A DNA stretch of 36,657 bases from JAFMKE01 sp047621945 (lineage in GTDB: Bacteria; Bacteroidota; Bacteroidia; Chitinophagales; UBA8649). A model generated the notes under the pieces. It searched no databases. It saw only the letters and a list, made by a program, of their open reading frames with translations, and was not told where the DNA came from. Location of the stretch: positions 1-36,657 of the forward strand of contig JBLHMK010000009.1 in NCBI GenBank assembly GCA_047621945.1. The letters run 5' to 3'. A program made the translations under genes and the position numbers. Each line of letters opens with the position of its first letter. The stretch's first letter is position 1. This document shows, piece by piece, positions 24,754 through 32,440 of the stretch.

Positions 24754-26091
24754 TTACTCTTCGTTAGCCCAATTTAATCGGTCTTGTGGACTAAATTTCC
24801 ATGGGGCTCCATTGTTTTCAATGTTGCTAAACATTACATTCCATTCTTCTGGAGAATTAGATTGCTCTAGAATTAAATTTCGACGTAATTGAACAATAAT
24901 ATCTAGTGGTGAAATCATTACAGGACAAGCTTCCACGCATGCATTACAAGTTGTACAAGCTCTTAACTCTTCAACTGAAACGTATTCATCACTAATTAAA
25001 GATTTACCATCATCAACAAACACACCGTTTGCGCGAATATTCAAGGCAACCTCTTCCAATCGATCTCTAGTATCCATCATCACCTTTCGAGGAGACAACT
25101 TTTTCCCTGTTTGTGAAGCGGGGCATTGCTCTGTGCACCTTCCACATTCCGTGCAGGTATAGGCAGCTAATAAATTGGTCCAAGGTAAATCCTGAACATC
25201 CTTCGCTCCAAAGGTTGGAATTTCTGCCTCTGCTCCGTCAGCCGGAGCTGCAAAAGCAGTATCAGGGTTCATCATTAGCTTTATCTCCTTAGTTACCTCT
25301 GGCATATTTGGCAAGAAGCCATTTTCCTTCAAACTGGCGAAGTATACATTTGGAAAAGCCAGCATAATATGTAAATGCTTAGAATAAGGCAGGTATACAA
25401 AGAAGGCTAGGACTCCTAGTATATGTCCCCACCAGCCAATTCGTTCTATTGCATGCAAAGCGCCCTCTCCTAAACCTGAGAATAAGGCACTACTTAAGGC
25501 CCCAGAAAGCACAAATGGGTATGAATTATTATGCAAAGCCTGGTCACCTCCGTTCATCATGAAGATGCAAGTCACTAAATAAATTTCAGCAAACAAAATG
25601 ATGTTTGCATCTAACTTAGGCCAGCCATTCATTTCTGAACGAACAAATCGTGGCACCTTTAATAAGTTTCTTCTATATAGAAAGATGAAAGTTGCGATTA
25701 AAGCAAATACAGATAGTATTTCAATGCTATTTATTACTAAAACATAAAGTCCAGTTAAGAAACCACTGCCTTCAAACAAATGGTAAAGTACTCGATGACC
25801 ACCAGTAAATCCATCAATGAAGATTTCTATTAACTCTATTTGAGTAATTAGAAAAGCTACATAGACACATAAATGCAACAACGCTGGACCAACTTCCTTA
25901 AACATCTTCTTTTGACCTAATGCAATCAAGATGACATTTTTCAGTCTTTGCAGTGAATCCCCTTCGATGGCTTGATCTTTCCCAAGCTTCACATTCTTAT
26001 AAATATGATAGAATTTTTTTCCACCAAAGTAAAACACCCCGATGTTTACGATGGTAAAAATAATAATTTGAATTAACTTAGAAATATCCAT
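24754..26091 (-). CDS. membrane-bound Fe-S oxidoreductase, cytochrome b-like helices fused to a 2[4Fe-4S] domain
   Basis: A 445-residue protein. The N-terminal part (about 1-270) has about six hydrophobic segments with histidines suited to haem b (PALLHLCVY, WWGHILG, YSKHLHIML), as in NarI/HdrE/DsrM-type quinone-reactive subunits. The C-terminal part (about 300-445) is a ferredoxin domain with CTECGRCTEQCP and CTTCNACVEACP, two complete 4Fe-4S sets. With the downstream CCG protein it probably forms a menaquinone-linked electron transfer complex at the inner membrane. Possible donors include ETF or NADH dehydrogenases, none encoded here. The end EEWNVMFSNIENNGAPWKFS is a conserved tail in this group as I recall it. 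Confidence 0.85.
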   Translation of the reverse strand: MDISKLIQIIIFTIVNIGVFYFGGKKFYHIYKNVKLGKDQAIEGDSLQRLKNVILIALGQKKMFKEVGPALLHLCVYVAFLITQIELIEIFIDGFTGGHRVLYHLFEGSGFLTGLYVLVINSIEILSVFALIATFIFLYRRNLLKVPRFVRSEMNGWPKLDANIILFAEIYLVTCIFMMNGGDQALHNNSYPFVLSGALSSALFSGLGEGALHAIERIGWWGHILGVLAFFVYLPYSKHLHIMLAFPNVYFASLKENGFLPNMPEVTKEIKLMMNPDTAFAAPADGAEAEIPTFGAKDVQDLPWTNLLAAYTCTECGRCTEQCPASQTGKKLSPRKVMMDTRDRLEEVALNIRANGVFVDDGKSLISDEYVSVEELRACTTCNACVEACPVMISPLDIIVQLRRNLILEQSNSPEEWNVMFSNIENNGAPWKFSPQDRLNWANEE

Positions 26092-26118
26092 TAAAGTACA
26101 TTTTGAACTTCAAAAATA

Positions 26119-26147
26119 TTGTATAATAATTACTTCACGTAATTTTG
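26119..26147 (+). promoter_or_regulatory. promoter of the subtilase gene
   Basis: TTG at 26119-26121 and TAATTTTG at 26140-26147 are separated by 18 bp, a good fit to the Bacteroidota vegetative promoter (TTG, 17-23 bp, TAnnTTTG). The predicted start is around 26153, leaving a leader of about 54 nt before the ATG at 26207. Confidence 0.5.
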
Positions 26148-26206
26148 CTTAATAATTAATCAAAAAAAGCTTAATTTTAAGTCAATCTATATACGAATAT
26201 TTTTCT

Positions 26207-28630
26207 ATGAAGCACCTCTTTTCTAGTCTACTTTTAACTCTATTTTTCGCTCATTCTTTTGCGCAATTTGGAATTCGAGAAACCATGCATTTGCAGGAAA
26301 TCGAGGGCACAGATATTGTATCTATCCTTGTAAAAGGTAATGTTGCCGATATCAAAAAGGCATGCCTACTGATGGATGTTAATTTGAAGTATGCTTATCA
26401 AGACCTTGCTGCTGTGCGAATTGAAAAATATAAATTAGAGGAGTTTACTCAAATGATTGGAAAAGCTAAGATTGAGATTCCTTTGGGAAAAGCAACTAGC
26501 CTAATGGACACCGCCTTGATTCATAATAACATCACTCAAGTGCACAGTGGTTTAAGTCCGCTAATACAGTCTTACAAAGGGTCGGGAGTTATAATAGGAA
26601 TATTAGACTCTGGGATTTACTTTGAGCATGAAGATTTCAAAAATGCAGATGGTACAACAAGAATTCGTTACATCTGGGATCAAAATGTGACATCTCCTTC
26701 CAATCCACCTGTTCCATATAATTTTGGACAAGAATGGACTTGGCAAGATATCAATAATGGTGCATGTAACCATGTAGAGCCAGTCAATCAGTTTGGACAT
26801 GGAACTACGGTTGCTGGAGCAGCATGTGGAAATGGTCTAGCGACAGGAACACATGTAGGTGTAGCGCCAGAATCAGAGATAATAGCTGTTGCAGTAGATT
26901 ATTACAGCAATGACTGGTTGAGCAACACTGTAGATGCTATTGATTATGTTTTTAAGAAAGCTGATGCACTGGGTAAGCCATGTGTTATTAATACTAGTTA
27001 TGGCTCTTACTATGGATCGCATGACGGAAAAGATTTTGCTTCACAATTGATTGATGCGCTTATTGAAGAGCGCCCAGGACGGGTAGTCGTAGCTTCTGCT
27101 GGGAATGGAAATAATATTGATAACACTTCTGGAAGTTTTACTCCAACTCACTTAAGTTACACCCTAAGTTCGGATACAAATTTCACTTGGTTTAAGACTA
27201 TGTCAAACGGAGAAGCATTTTTTGAGATTTGGACGGATACCGCTGACTTCAATGATGCCTTCTTCTCTATTGGCAATAACAATGATACTAGTTTTGCGGA
27301 AAATGGGCAAATAGATTTTCTTAATGTAGCCGATTTTGTAGGTGATTTGAGTCTGGGTGTTTATCTAAGTAAATTTGTATTTGACGACATGGGAGTCAAC
27401 CAGGGTTCGGTTGATATGTATCTAGAAGAAACCGAAGGGCGATATTTTTTACAGTTTTTAATTACTCCAGCACGCACACAAGATTTTTGGCGTTTGATGC
27501 TAACTGGTTCTGGAACATTTGATGTTTGGAGTTCAGTGACTTTTCAGGGGACTTCAAACATGGTCTTTTCTAACTTGCCTCCAAATTTTGTTCTTCCTGC
27601 AATTGATTTCTATAAACTTCCGGACAACGAGAAGTGTATAGTAAGTAATTGGCAATGTTCAGACAAGGTAATAACTGTGGGTAATTTTGCTAATCGCTCC
27701 CATTACTACGATGTAGATTCAGTATACCGTCCTTTGAATCTTAAACCTGGTGAAATCTACTATAAATCATCAGAAGGACCTACAAGAGATAATCGAATGA
27801 AGCCCGATATTAGTGCAACAGGGAATATCATCTTTGCCTCTGGAAATATAGATTTCATTGCAAGTGCTTTAAATATTAATCGTAAAAAAGTAGCTCCAGG
27901 AGCTAAACATAATTACAATGGTGGAACTAGTATGTCCTCTCCTATCGTAGCTGGTGCAGTAGCTCTATACTTGCAAGAAAACCCCAACGCTTGGTGGTAT
28001 GAGGTAAAGGCTGCTTTAACACAAACTGCACGTCGGGACACTTTTACAGGTCCAGTTGAAAACAATATCTATGGTTACGGAAAGTTGGATGCTTTTCAAC
28101 TCGTGCAATATGATGCAGTTTTAGCTTGTATGGACGATACCATGTTCAACTATAATCCAAACGCCAACATTGATGATGGCTCTTGTATTCCATTCATTTA
28201 TGGTTGTACGGATACGTTCTCGCTTAATTTTGATACCATCGCAAATACTGACGATGGTTCTTGTATACCTATTGTTTTAGGATGTACGGATAGCTTAGCA
28301 CTAAACTACAACTCTCAAGCTAATACCGATGATGGTTCTTGCCAATACCCTACAGACACTACTGGAATTAAGGACTTGAATCAAGCGAAGTTATTTAGCA
28401 TTCAACCTAATCCAGGACAAGACATTGTTGCTGTTCAATTGAACAGTTTTGACCAACAAGGTAGTTACACCTTAAGCTTAAGTGATCTTGCGGGAAGACA
28501 AGTTGCTCTTTATCAACTTAGCTCTGACAATTTGCTCATTGACATCAGTGATTTAGCTTCAGGACTATATGAATTCATTCTCTTTGATAAAGGAATGGCG
28601 ATTGACTACCAAAAATTAATTAAAGAGTAG
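26207..28630 (+). CDS. S8 subtilisin-like serine protease with T9SS C-terminal sorting domain
   Basis: An 807-residue secreted protease. After a signal peptide (LFSSLLLTLFFAHSFAQ) and a propeptide-like region come the catalytic residues D134 (GILDSGI), H198 (FGHGTTVAG) and S575 (GGTSMSSPIVAG). The catalytic domain is interrupted between H and S by a beta-rich insert (about 300-500). Three 26-residue repeats with GCTDS and DDGSC motifs follow (about 641-714), then a type A T9SS sorting domain (about 725-807; FSIQPNP, LSDLAGRQV, SGLYEF). The protein is thus expected to cross the outer membrane by the type IX system and be released or attached at the cell surface. It likely degrades external protein or peptides. 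The phosphoribosyltransferase gene begins directly after its stop codon. Confidence 0.92.
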   Translation: MKHLFSSLLLTLFFAHSFAQFGIRETMHLQEIEGTDIVSILVKGNVADIKKACLLMDVNLKYAYQDLAAVRIEKYKLEEFTQMIGKAKIEIPLGKATSLMDTALIHNNITQVHSGLSPLIQSYKGSGVIIGILDSGIYFEHEDFKNADGTTRIRYIWDQNVTSPSNPPVPYNFGQEWTWQDINNGACNHVEPVNQFGHGTTVAGAACGNGLATGTHVGVAPESEIIAVAVDYYSNDWLSNTVDAIDYVFKKADALGKPCVINTSYGSYYGSHDGKDFASQLIDALIEERPGRVVVASAGNGNNIDNTSGSFTPTHLSYTLSSDTNFTWFKTMSNGEAFFEIWTDTADFNDAFFSIGNNNDTSFAENGQIDFLNVADFVGDLSLGVYLSKFVFDDMGVNQGSVDMYLEETEGRYFLQFLITPARTQDFWRLMLTGSGTFDVWSSVTFQGTSNMVFSNLPPNFVLPAIDFYKLPDNEKCIVSNWQCSDKVITVGNFANRSHYYDVDSVYRPLNLKPGEIYYKSSEGPTRDNRMKPDISATGNIIFASGNIDFIASALNINRKKVAPGAKHNYNGGTSMSSPIVAGAVALYLQENPNAWWYEVKAALTQTARRDTFTGPVENNIYGYGKLDAFQLVQYDAVLACMDDTMFNYNPNANIDDGSCIPFIYGCTDTFSLNFDTIANTDDGSCIPIVLGCTDSLALNYNSQANTDDGSCQYPTDTTGIKDLNQAKLFSIQPNPGQDIVAVQLNSFDQQGSYTLSLSDLAGRQVALYQLSSDNLLIDISDLASGLYEFILFDKGMAIDYQKLIKE
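28127..28342 (+). repeat. three 78-bp in-frame repeats encoding GCTDS...DDGSC units
   Basis: The DDGSC-coding stretches begin at 28172, 28250 and 28328, exactly 78 bp apart, so each unit is 26 residues. Units keep C at the start, NYN or NFD in the middle and DDGSC at the end, with asparagine and aspartate spacing that suggests Ca2+ binding and one disulfide per unit. DNA identity is only moderate, so the array is old. Similar repeats are common in surface proteins of marine Bacteroidota. They link the protease to its sorting domain. Confidence 0.85.
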
Positions 28631-29131
28631 ATGAAAAGTTTAATACTAGATAAGGCTGCGTTAAAGCAGAAAATAGTTCGCTTGGCCTATGAGATTGTAG
28701 AAGATCAATTTGAAGAAAAAGAGATTTGTTTAGTTGGCGTGTTGCAAGGAGGTTTTCAAATAGCTAAATTATTGAAAAAAGAGATTCAAAAAATTAAAGG
28801 CATTCCAGTGTCTATCTCATCAATTAAAGTACATAAAGAGAATCCGCTGGTTTCGCCTACGGAACTAAGCGAGGAAATTTCATATTACAATGGAAAAGCA
28901 GTGATTATAGTGGATGATGTAGCCAATTCTGGACGCACCATTTTCTATGCCTTCCAACAGTTTTTAAATATTATTCCTAAGACGGTTAAAGTTGCTGTTC
29001 TTGTAGATAGAAAACATAAAAAATTCCCTGTTCATTGCGATTATGTAGGAACCTCATTAGGAACTACAATCAAAGAGCATATCGAAGTTGTTTTCAGTGG
29101 TTCTCAAGTTGAGGCTGCATATTTAAGTTAG
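28631..29131 (+). CDS. phosphoribosyltransferase family protein (PyrR/Hpt-like)
   Basis: A 166-residue type I phosphoribosyltransferase. The PRPP-binding signature VIIVDDVANSGRT is at residues 91-103 and the pyrophosphate loop region VGVLQGGFQIA at 35-45. It resembles the bacterial PyrR and hypoxanthine phosphoribosyltransferase group, but the ring-stacking region (HCDYVGTSLGTT) does not allow a safe choice of base, so no symbol is given. The ATG follows the subtilase stop codon with no gap. Either the two are coupled by termination-reinitiation or the adjacency is a chance tightening; functionally they seem unrelated. Confidence 0.85.
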   Translation: MKSLILDKAALKQKIVRLAYEIVEDQFEEKEICLVGVLQGGFQIAKLLKKEIQKIKGIPVSISSIKVHKENPLVSPTELSEEISYYNGKAVIIVDDVANSGRTIFYAFQQFLNIIPKTVKVAVLVDRKHKKFPVHCDYVGTSLGTTIKEHIEVVFSGSQVEAAYLS

Positions 29132-29166
29132 TTTTATATGCTAATTTTTAGTTTAAGATTGAAAGC

Positions 29167-29913
29167 TCAACTTTTTACTTCTTGCCAAATCTTCCAACTT
29201 TCTTCTGCTTGAATTTCAAGCATCTCTAATCCATTTTTGATTGTTGCTCCTTGAGCTTCGGCCTTTTTCAATAAAGTTGTTTTCTCAGGATTGTAAACTA
29301 AGTCATAAATCAAATGACCTTCACCAATGCCATTAAAAGATTCTAAAGGACATCCATCTTCATTAGGGAAAGATCCCAAAGGAGTTGTATTTATTATCAA
29401 GGAGTAATCCATTAAACTTCCTTCAGCTTCTTCATAAGATAAAAACCCTTGCCCTTTTTGTCTAGAAACAAAGCGAAAAGGAATCTCCAACTTTTTCAAG
29501 ACAAAAGCCACTGCGTGAGCTGCGCCACCTGCACCCAATATCATCGCATTACTATGCCCCTCGTTTAAAAATGGAATTAATGACTGTTCAAATCCTATTA
29601 TATCCGTATTATAGCCAATCAATTTACCTTCATCAAATGCAATACAATTCACTGCTTGAATTTCACTTGCCTCAGCACTCAATTCATCAATAAATGGGAG
29701 TATCTCTTGTTTATAAGGAATGGTAACATTCAATCCTGAAAGCGCATAATCCTGAATTAGTGCCGGAAATTCTTCAATATTTTCTAGAGGAAACAATAGA
29801 TACTGAGCATCACTTATATCCTCTCGATCAAACTTTTCTTCGAAGTATTTTGGTGAAAATGAATGACTCAATTTCTTCCCAATCAAGCCGTATGATTTAA
29901 GCTCGTCGTTCAT
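29167..29913 (-). CDS. aroE: shikimate dehydrogenase
   Basis: A 248-residue AroE, which reduces 3-dehydroshikimate to shikimate with NADPH in aromatic amino acid synthesis. Seen: the substrate-binding SHSFSP at 16-21, catalytic K68 in NVTIPYKQE, catalytic D104 in NTDIIGF, the NADP-binding GAGGAAHA at 127-134, and NTTPLG near 195. Length is slightly shorter than E. coli AroE but usual for Bacteroidota. It directly follows the PopT gene (stop and start contiguous), so they are one transcript. Confidence 0.93.
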   Translation of the reverse strand: MNDELKSYGLIGKKLSHSFSPKYFEEKFDREDISDAQYLLFPLENIEEFPALIQDYALSGLNVTIPYKQEILPFIDELSAEASEIQAVNCIAFDEGKLIGYNTDIIGFEQSLIPFLNEGHSNAMILGAGGAAHAVAFVLKKLEIPFRFVSRQKGQGFLSYEEAEGSLMDYSLIINTTPLGSFPNEDGCPLESFNGIGEGHLIYDLVYNPEKTTLLKKAEAQGATIKNGLEMLEIQAEESWKIWQEVKS

Positions 29914-30900
29914 TTAAGCTTCCGATTTATTCATTTTCTCCATAGCAAAAAGCAAAAAGAAACCAACGGCCATCATAATAATCGCTCCTATCAAATAATT
30001 ATCTGCAGGCTGATAGCCGACAATGTTTGCTCCTTCACGAAGAAAGGCATCATGGTTAGCAGGTAAGACACTTCGTTCTGTTATGGTTACAACTTTTTCA
30101 TCTATCTCTCCAAGATGCTTGACATAGATACTTTCTACATGTTTCCATGGCCATACTTTATTTAAAGAACCCAAAAGAAAGCCTGTTAGGACAGCTAATG
30201 TAGGCGATTTATACTTTTTAAAAGTCCAAGAAAGCACTCTTGAGAAGCTCAATAAGCCCGACAAACAACCCAAGGCAAACACAGCAACTACTAATAAAGA
30301 ATCAGTATTGAAATCGCTTAATAAAGCTTTAACATTGTCTGTAACAATGTATTGATACATCCCTAGTAACAAGAGCAAAAAGCTTCCTGAAACGCCAGGC
30401 AACATTAAGGCACAAATAGCAATGAAACCTGAGATGAAAACGAACCATAACTCCTGAGGTCCTTCACTAGGAGCTGCAATCGTGATATAATAAGATAAGG
30501 CGGCACTTAACAAGAATAAAAGCACCTCTTGAATTCGCCATCGATTGATTTGCTTACCTACATACCATACAGATGCGACGATTAATCCAAAGAAAAACGA
30601 CCAAACTAGAATAGGAAAACTAACTAATAGTTTTGCGATGGTAAAAACACCTAAAACTAAACCAGTGGCCATACCCACCAATAAGTAGAGCAAGAAATTA
30701 CCATTAATTGACGACCAAAAGGATTTAAAACCTTCATTTTTGAGCACCAATAATTTATTAGGAGTCAATCCTTTAATGGTATCTAACAACTCTTCGTAAA
30801 TACCTGTAATAAAAGCAATGGTACCTCCTGATACGCCAGGGACAACTTCGGCCATTCCCATAGCCATTCCCTTAAGCGCTAGTAAAATTGATTGTTTCAT
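29914..30900 (-). CDS. popT: DUF368 family membrane protein, PopT-type polyprenyl-phosphate transporter
   Basis: A 328-residue inner-membrane protein with about nine hydrophobic segments and the duplicated DUF368 signature: EVVPGVSGGT at 18-27 and LMLPGVSGS around 165-173. DUF368 proteins (PopT) have been shown in other bacteria to recycle undecaprenyl phosphate across the inner membrane for cell-wall and LPS synthesis. The inverted repeat of the VPGVSG motif agrees with a transporter with two pseudo-symmetric re-entrant hairpins. A TAnnTTTG box lies just upstream (30905-30912). Co-transcribed with aroE. The function here is inferred from the family. Confidence 0.8.
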   Translation of the reverse strand: MKQSILLALKGMAMGMAEVVPGVSGGTIAFITGIYEELLDTIKGLTPNKLLVLKNEGFKSFWSSINGNFLLYLLVGMATGLVLGVFTIAKLLVSFPILVWSFFFGLIVASVWYVGKQINRWRIQEVLLFLLSAALSYYITIAAPSEGPQELWFVFISGFIAICALMLPGVSGSFLLLLLGMYQYIVTDNVKALLSDFNTDSLLVVAVFALGCLSGLLSFSRVLSWTFKKYKSPTLAVLTGFLLGSLNKVWPWKHVESIYVKHLGEIDEKVVTITERSVLPANHDAFLREGANIVGYQPADNYLIGAIIMMAVGFFLLFAMEKMNKSEA

Positions 30901-30904
30901 GGCT

Positions 30905-30912
30905 CAAATATA
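30905..30912 (-). promoter_or_regulatory. possible -7 box of the PopT-aroE unit
   Basis: The minus strand reads TATATTTG, a TAnnTTTG match, only 4 bp upstream of the ATG at 30900. If used, the transcript would be nearly leaderless. A -33 TTG is not seen, and the box is partly beside the hairpin at 30915-30937. Confidence 0.25.
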
Positions 30913-30914
30913 GG

Positions 30915-30937
30915 CTATCAAATTTTACTTTTGATAG
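30915..30937 (-). terminator. weak hairpin between the TPR gene and PopT
   Basis: CTATCAAA (30915-30922) pairs with TTTGATAG (30930-30937) around a 7-nt loop. It is AT-rich and lacks a clean T-tract on the minus strand, so it may only partly stop transcription of the TPR gene at 30952-32358, or be a chance structure. Confidence 0.3.
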
Positions 30938-30951
30938 TTTACCGTCCAGTC

Positions 30952-32358
30952 TTATAAGTAAGATTCAATTAATGCCATAACTGCATGATCTTTTTCCATT
31001 TCTGGGAGAAGTTCGAACAACTGAGCATAGCCACTAGAATTCTGCTCTAAGGCCGTTAAAAGCGTGTCAAACATTTCATTCTTTTTCCCAAGTTCGTATA
31101 GAAAAGCCGTTTTGATATACAAGAGGTCTGCATGGTCATCAAAAAATGACAGACACAAATCAATGGTTTCAATTGCATCTCCTACTCTACCTTGTTCGTA
31201 AAGAATACTAACAATATTTAAGTAGATACGTTTATCAGACTCATTTATCTCGAGCATTTTATAATAACAATCCAAGGCAAGTTCTTGCTTCTCATTTAAG
31301 AAATAAGACGCTGCCAAACTATTCAGGTATTCATAATTGCGATTATCAATTTTAACTGCACGCTCTAAAGGTGAAGTTGCATTTTTAGGCAAATTACTTT
31401 CCAAATAATTCAAGCCTAATTTGTGAAAGGCTTTTGCATAGTAAGGATCAATATTGATACTCTTCTTCAAATACTCTCGAGCCTTCACGTATTTATCTAT
31501 ATGCTGGTAGGCTTTGGCAATTTGGTAATAGATTTCTTTCTTAGCACTTCCCTTTTCAACAGCTTCGTGATAATACTCAATGGCCTTATCATACTTTTTC
31601 TGCTTGTATAACAGGTCTCCAGCATCTATATAAGCCAAATCATAATCTTCATCTATTGCTATTACAAATTCAAAGGCTTCTAAGGCCTTGTCTGAATTTT
31701 CCAAGCCATTGTATGCATGAGCTAGATTATACCACGCAATAGTGTTATAAGGATGCTTGTCGACCAAATTTGAATGGAACGCCACGCTCTCAGCATATCG
31801 CTCGGTAAGTTCTGTACTAAACCACATTCTATTTAAGGCTTCCTCATTGAATGGATCAAGCACAAGGCATTTTTGCAACTGCATAATGACCTCATGATAC
31901 TTCTCCCACTCTTCATAGACATCTGCTAATTCCAGATACAGATCAATTCTATCTGCAGCATCCGCTTGTTCTAATGCAGAATTTACTAAATCAACAGCCT
32001 TAGCATACTCCCCTTTTAAGGTGTATACATCTGCTTTCAACAGAAATATACTCGTTTCAGTTGGCGAATAAGTACTTGCCATTTCTAGGTTTTCCAAAGC
32101 TTCATCTAAACGATTCATTTCCAACAAAATCTCCGCTTTCTTTTGATAAAACGTAGTAGAAAACTGAAACAAATCTAGACCAAGTTCAGCTACTTTAATT
32201 GCATTATCTAACTTATCTCGTTCGAGATAATAGTCTATTATTTCTTCTAATTCGGCTTCATCAAAATAACTGCTTTCATTTGCCAATTCCGCATTTTCGT
32301 ACCTTCTAACTAACTCGTTAGTATTTTGAAGGTCATCATCAAATTCTTTATCGTACAT
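30952..32358 (-). CDS. tetratricopeptide repeat protein
   Basis: A 468-residue cytoplasmic protein made almost wholly of TPR helices. Repeated 34-residue units are visible from about residue 40 on, for example LEMNRLDEALENLEMASTYS (78-97), NLAHAYNGLENSDKALEAFE, GDLLYKQKKYDKAIEYYHEA and AKAYQHIDKYVKAREYLKKS, each with the W/L-G-Y-A-P type spacing. There is no signal peptide or enzyme domain, so it likely serves as a protein-binding scaffold. Its partners are unknown. It is divergent from the barrel gene at 32441 (82 bp between starts) and upstream of PopT by 51 bp. Confidence 0.88.
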   Translation of the reverse strand: MYDKEFDDDLQNTNELVRRYENAELANESSYFDEAELEEIIDYYLERDKLDNAIKVAELGLDLFQFSTTFYQKKAEILLEMNRLDEALENLEMASTYSPTETSIFLLKADVYTLKGEYAKAVDLVNSALEQADAADRIDLYLELADVYEEWEKYHEVIMQLQKCLVLDPFNEEALNRMWFSTELTERYAESVAFHSNLVDKHPYNTIAWYNLAHAYNGLENSDKALEAFEFVIAIDEDYDLAYIDAGDLLYKQKKYDKAIEYYHEAVEKGSAKKEIYYQIAKAYQHIDKYVKAREYLKKSINIDPYYAKAFHKLGLNYLESNLPKNATSPLERAVKIDNRNYEYLNSLAASYFLNEKQELALDCYYKMLEINESDKRIYLNIVSILYEQGRVGDAIETIDLCLSFFDDHADLLYIKTAFLYELGKKNEMFDTLLTALEQNSSGYAQLFELLPEMEKDHAVMALIESYL

Positions 32359-32440
32359 TCAATTCGTCCTTTAGTCAGATTTAAGGTAAAGTTTCTTTCT
32401 CAAAAATCAGTATACTCAATTATACTTTTTACCTTTACTC

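Noticed and set aside
28127..28342. CRISPR-like direct repeats
   Set aside because: The 78-bp repeats are in frame inside a protease gene with only moderate DNA identity and encode a protein repeat; there are no spacers or cas genes.
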